Assembly: GCA_937915485.1 (NCBI GenBank)
Contig: CALGII010000251.1
Span: 1 to 8,648, forward strand
Reading direction: 5' to 3'
DNA length: 8,648 nucleotides
Source: an uncultured Ignavibacteriota bacterium
Lineage (GTDB): Bacteria > Bacteroidota > Ignavibacteria > Tepidaquicellales > Tepidaquicellaceae
Shown: positions 6,352-8,648 of the stretch, one piece after another
Position numbering within the stretch: the first letter of the stretch is position 1
How the letters are laid out: every line of letters starts with the position of its first letter
Position numbers and translations under genes: made by a program
Notes under the pieces: generated by a model
What the model was told of the DNA's origin: nothing
What the model saw: the letters and a program-made list of their open reading frames with translations, nothing else
Databases searched by the model: none

Positions 6352-6376
6352 AGCACTGTACGTTAGCGAGTGCTAA
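6350..6376 (+). promoter_or_regulatory. CIRCE element (HrcA operator)
   Basis: TTAGCACTG (6350-6358), nine bases, then GAGTGCTAA (6368-6376). This matches the CIRCE consensus TTAGCACTC-N9-GAGTGCTAA at 17 of 18 arm positions; only the innermost base of the left arm differs (G for C). It overlaps the -10 box and predicted start, so bound HrcA should block transcription until heat stress. hrcA itself is not in the window. Confidence 0.95.
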
Positions 6377-6417
6377 CAGATAGCAAATGTAAACAACTAA
6401 ATCTCAAAAAATATACG

Positions 6418-6425
6418 AAAGGAAA
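6418..6425 (+). promoter_or_regulatory. Ribosome binding site of groES
   Basis: AAAGGAAA just before ATG 6430 selects that start. A longer in-frame reading from GTG 6370 would begin inside the CIRCE element and is rejected. Confidence 0.8.
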
Positions 6426-6429
6426 ATTT

Positions 6430-6723
6430 ATGGCAAAATTAAAAATTCAGCCGCTTGCAGACAGAGTGCTTGTTAAGCCCTCCAAGGCAGAAGAAAAAAC
6501 CGCTTCGGGCATCATTATTCCCGACACGGCAAAAGAAAAACCGATGCAGGGAGAAATACTCGCGGTAGGCAAAGGCCGCATAGCAGATGACGGCAAGGTA
6601 TCCCCTCTCGAACTTAAAGTCGGAGACAAAGTACTGTACGGTAAATATTCGGGAACCGAAGTTACTATTGACGGAGAAGAATATCTTATAATGAGAGAAT
6701 CAGATGTTTACGCAATCATCTAA
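6430..6723 (+). CDS. groES: Co-chaperonin GroES (Hsp10)
   Basis: A 97-residue cytoplasmic co-chaperonin, the usual length. It forms the heptameric lid that closes the GroEL folding chamber. It opens with the typical KIQPLADRVLVKP strand (5-17). The mobile loop (about 18-36) carries the hydrophobic contact III-P (28-31) that docks on the GroEL apical domain. The later motifs KVGDKVLYGKYSGTEV (63-78) and EEYLIMRESDVYAII (83-97) are standard. The start is set by AAAGGAAA at 6418 and by agreement with family N-termini. It is the first gene of the groES-groEL operon, 34 bp ahead of groEL, under the CIRCE-controlled promoter. Nothing is unusual in the protein. Confidence 0.98.
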   Translation: MAKLKIQPLADRVLVKPSKAEEKTASGIIIPDTAKEKPMQGEILAVGKGRIADDGKVSPLELKVGDKVLYGKYSGTEVTIDGEEYLIMRESDVYAII

Positions 6724-6757
6724 ACAAGAATTTTAAAAAGAAAAATTAAAATAAATT

Positions 6758-8395
6758 ATGGCAGCAAAAATAATAACATTCGATACCGAAGCAAGATCAG
6801 CCCTTCTTAAAGGCGTTGACAAACTTGCAAACGCGGTAAAGGTAACACTCGGTCCCAAGGGACGCAATGTAATCATAGACAAGAAATTCGGCGCGCCTAA
6901 CGTCACGAAGGACGGCGTCACTGTTGCAAAAGAAATTGAACTCGAGGACCCCATTGAAAACATGGGCGCTCAGATGGTAAAGGAAGTCGCGTCAAAGACA
7001 TCAGACGTGGCGGGCGACGGCACGACTACGGCGACTGTTCTCGCGCAGGCAATCTTCAGAGAAGGTCTTAAGAACGTTACCGGCGGCGCGAATCCCATGG
7101 ACCTCAAAAGAGGAATCGACATGTCAGTCGAAACTCTTATAAAAGGACTCAGGGAATTATCACAGCCGATTAAGGAGAGCAAGGAAATTGCTCAGGTCGG
7201 TTCGATATCCGCTAACAACGACGCCTCTATCGGCTCGCTCATAGCGGAAGCGATGGACAAAGTCGGAAAAGACGGCGTAATAACCGTAGAAGAGGCAAAA
7301 GGCACGGACACGACGCTTGACGTAGTCGAAGGAATGCAGTTCGACAGAGGATACCTCTCGCCGTATTTCGTCACGAACGCGGATTCAATGGAAGCGGAAC
7401 TCGAAGACCCGATGATTCTGATTCACGACAAGAAGATTTCGACAATGAAGGACCTTCTTCCGATACTCGAGAAAGTAGCGCAGCAAGGAAGAAGCATGCT
7501 AATAATCTCCGAAGATCTCGAAGGCGAAGCCCTCGCGACTCTCGTCGTAAACAAATTGCGCGGCACTCTCAAGATTGCTGCGGTTAAGGCTCCGGGATTC
7601 GGCGACAGAAGAAAGGCAATGCTCGAGGACATCGCGATACTTACGGGCGGCACTGTGATTTCTGAAGAACAGGGTTACAAACTCGAAAACGCGACTGTCG
7701 CTTACCTCGGCACAGCGAAGAGAGTCGTCATCGACAAGGACAACACAACAATCGTCGAAGGCGCGGGCAAGAATGCTGACATTAAGAAAAGAATTAACGA
7801 AATAAAAGCGCAGATTGAAAAGACAACATCGGATTATGACAAGGAAAAACTTCAGGAAAGACTCGCGAAACTTTCAGGCGGCGTTGCGGTGCTTAAAATC
7901 GGAGCGGCGACGGAAGTCGAAATGAAGGAAAAGAAAGCAAGAGTCGAAGACGCGTTGCACGCGACAAGAGCGGCTGTCGAGGAAGGTATAGTACCGGGCG
8001 GCGGCGTGGCGCTTCTCCGCGTTTCGAATAAACTCGATTCCTTAAAGAACGACAATCAGGATATAATGCTCGGCGTAAAGATAATAAAGAGAGCAATCGA
8101 AGAACCGATTAGGCAGATTGTCAAGAACGCGGGCGAAGAAGGCTCGGTCATACTGAATAAGGTGAAAGACGGAAAAGCAGGATACGGTTACAATGCGGCA
8201 ACGGAAGTTTACGAAGACCTCATAAAAGCCGGCGTCATAGACCCGACTAAGGTTACAAGAGTCGCGCTCGAGAACGCTGCTTCGGTGGCTTCACTGCTCC
8301 TGATGACGGAAACAACAATCTGCGAAAAACCTGAAAAGGAAAAAGCGCCGATGATGCCTCCGGGCGGAATGGGCGATATGGGCGGAATGTACTAA
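6758..8395 (+). CDS. groEL: Chaperonin GroEL (Hsp60)
   Basis: A 545-residue subunit of the double-ring, ATP-driven folding chamber that works with GroES. Its numbering runs in register with E. coli GroEL through Asp398. The ATP site shows TLGPKG (30-35), DGTTT (87-91) and catalytic Asp398. The apical substrate-binding residues Tyr199, Tyr203, Phe204, Leu234, Leu237, Leu259, Val263 and Val264 are all present. The family signature AAVEEGIVPGGG lies at 405-416. The C-terminus ends in a short Gly/Met tail (GGMGDMGGMY) typical of chaperonins that fold general substrates. It is co-transcribed with groES. The 34-bp spacer is A-rich with no GGA-type Shine-Dalgarno sequence, so translation may depend on coupling or on the unstructured A-rich leader. 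No sign of truncation or duplication. Confidence 0.98.
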   Translation: MAAKIITFDTEARSALLKGVDKLANAVKVTLGPKGRNVIIDKKFGAPNVTKDGVTVAKEIELEDPIENMGAQMVKEVASKTSDVAGDGTTTATVLAQAIFREGLKNVTGGANPMDLKRGIDMSVETLIKGLRELSQPIKESKEIAQVGSISANNDASIGSLIAEAMDKVGKDGVITVEEAKGTDTTLDVVEGMQFDRGYLSPYFVTNADSMEAELEDPMILIHDKKISTMKDLLPILEKVAQQGRSMLIISEDLEGEALATLVVNKLRGTLKIAAVKAPGFGDRRKAMLEDIAILTGGTVISEEQGYKLENATVAYLGTAKRVVIDKDNTTIVEGAGKNADIKKRINEIKAQIEKTTSDYDKEKLQERLAKLSGGVAVLKIGAATEVEMKEKKARVEDALHATRAAVEEGIVPGGGVALLRVSNKLDSLKNDNQDIMLGVKIIKRAIEEPIRQIVKNAGEEGSVILNKVKDGKAGYGYNAATEVYEDLIKAGVIDPTKVTRVALENAASVASLLLMTETTICEKPEKEKAPMMPPGGMGDMGGMY

Positions 8396-8613
8396 AGAGC
8401 AATTTCAAATTTTGAATTTTAAATTAGCGATTTAGCACGCGAGTTTCCGCAGTTCATAATTATTGAAGTAATGTTCTAAATTGCGGTAAACCGGATGGTA
8501 ATACAAAGTGAGAGAAGAAAGAAGCAAAAAGAAACGATGGAGTCAGTCGGATTATATGTTTAGTCTTCGATACGACGTTTAGCAACGCTAAAATGATTCG
8601 ACACTTATAAGAC
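8396..8613 (+). other. Groesl 3' tail with a nested inverted repeat, no supported gene
   Basis: This is 218 bp between the groEL stop and the last terminator. Near its end, TTTAGC-AAC-GCTAAA (8578-8592) sits inside TCGA/TCGA (8567-8570 and 8598-8601), which sits inside GTCT/AGAC (8563-8566 and 8610-8613). The stem is interrupted and lies directly against the terminator. The rest is AT- and purine-rich. Very short frames (22 codons from ATG 8495; 24 codons from GTG 8508) have no visible ribosome site. It is either a long structured 3' UTR or a small RNA with its own terminator. Confidence 0.4.
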
Positions 8614-8644
8614 AAAACTCCCTTCGAAAGAAGGGAGTTTTTTT
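8614..8644 (+). terminator. Intrinsic terminator downstream of groEL
   Basis: AAAACTCCCTTC (8614-8625) pairs perfectly over 12 bp with GAAGGGAGTTTT (8630-8641), closed by a GAAA tetraloop and followed by more T. It is a strong Rho-independent terminator. It lies 218 bp after the groEL stop, so it ends either the groESL transcript or an unannotated small transcript. Confidence 0.93.
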
Positions 8645-8648
8645 ATTC

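Noticed and set aside
6370..6429. N-terminal extension of groES from GTG 6370
   Set aside because: It would start inside CIRCE, and the added residues are not found in GroES proteins. ATG 6430 has a good Shine-Dalgarno site.
7423..8096. Several 60-76 codon reverse-strand and alternate-frame ORFs within groEL (likewise within gdhA and the fusion gene)
   Set aside because: They are shadows of strongly conserved coding frames, without ribosome sites or recognisable domains.
8432..8438. CIRCE-like half site TTAGCAC downstream of groEL
   Set aside because: Only seven bases match, and there is no partner arm at nine-base spacing.
8508..8582. 24-codon frame with a basic product after groEL
   Set aside because: Weak GTG start, no ribosome site, and its end overlaps the nested inverted repeat. 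Too short to support without conservation.

Overview
The window holds five genes, all on the + strand: glutamate dehydrogenase (gdhA), a roughly 995-residue receiver/ATP-grasp fusion protein, an exported RlpA-like protein, and the groES-groEL chaperonin pair. The likely source is a member of the Bacteroidota/Chlorobiota/Ignavibacteriota (FCB) group, most plausibly Ignavibacteriota or a close relative. This is inferred from four things: the receiver-ATP-grasp fusion, which I recognise from that group; a heptamer repeat tract of a kind I associate with the same genomes; the groEL tail; and a mix of strong Shine-Dalgarno sites with genes that have none. A CIRCE element and TTGACA-type promoters argue against a typical Bacteroidales member. 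No marker here fixes the taxonomy.

Layout. Positions 1-135 are the gdhA leader, with a TATAAT -10 box and overlapping inverted repeats. gdhA (136-1494) ends in a strong intrinsic terminator (1524-1555). Next come a small GC-rich island with two inverted repeats (1577-1608) and a 147-bp tract of 21 head-to-tail heptamers (1683-1829). The tract abuts the start of the large gene (1857-4844) and appears to supply part of its promoter. A 425-bp AT-rich gap (4845-5269) carries the rlpA-like promoter and leader. The rlpA-like gene (5270-6175) starts at TTG and ends at a very strong terminator (6178-6215). The groESL operon follows: a sigma-70-type promoter (6323-6351), CIRCE (6350-6376), groES (6430-6723), groEL (6758-8395), a 218-nt structured tail and a terminator at the window edge (8614-8644).

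Function. These look like four independent transcription units rather than one pathway. gdhA links carbon and nitrogen metabolism. The RlpA-like protein acts on the cell wall outside the inner membrane. GroES/GroEL fold proteins in the cytoplasm under HrcA/CIRCE heat-shock control. The large fusion protein is the least understood. It keeps every residue expected for ATP binding in the PPDK/PEP-synthase N-terminal domain but lacks the canonical phosphohistidine and PEP/pyruvate domains. It carries degenerate receiver domains in front and an uncharacterised conserved domain behind. It and the heptamer tract next to its start are the best candidates for new biology here.
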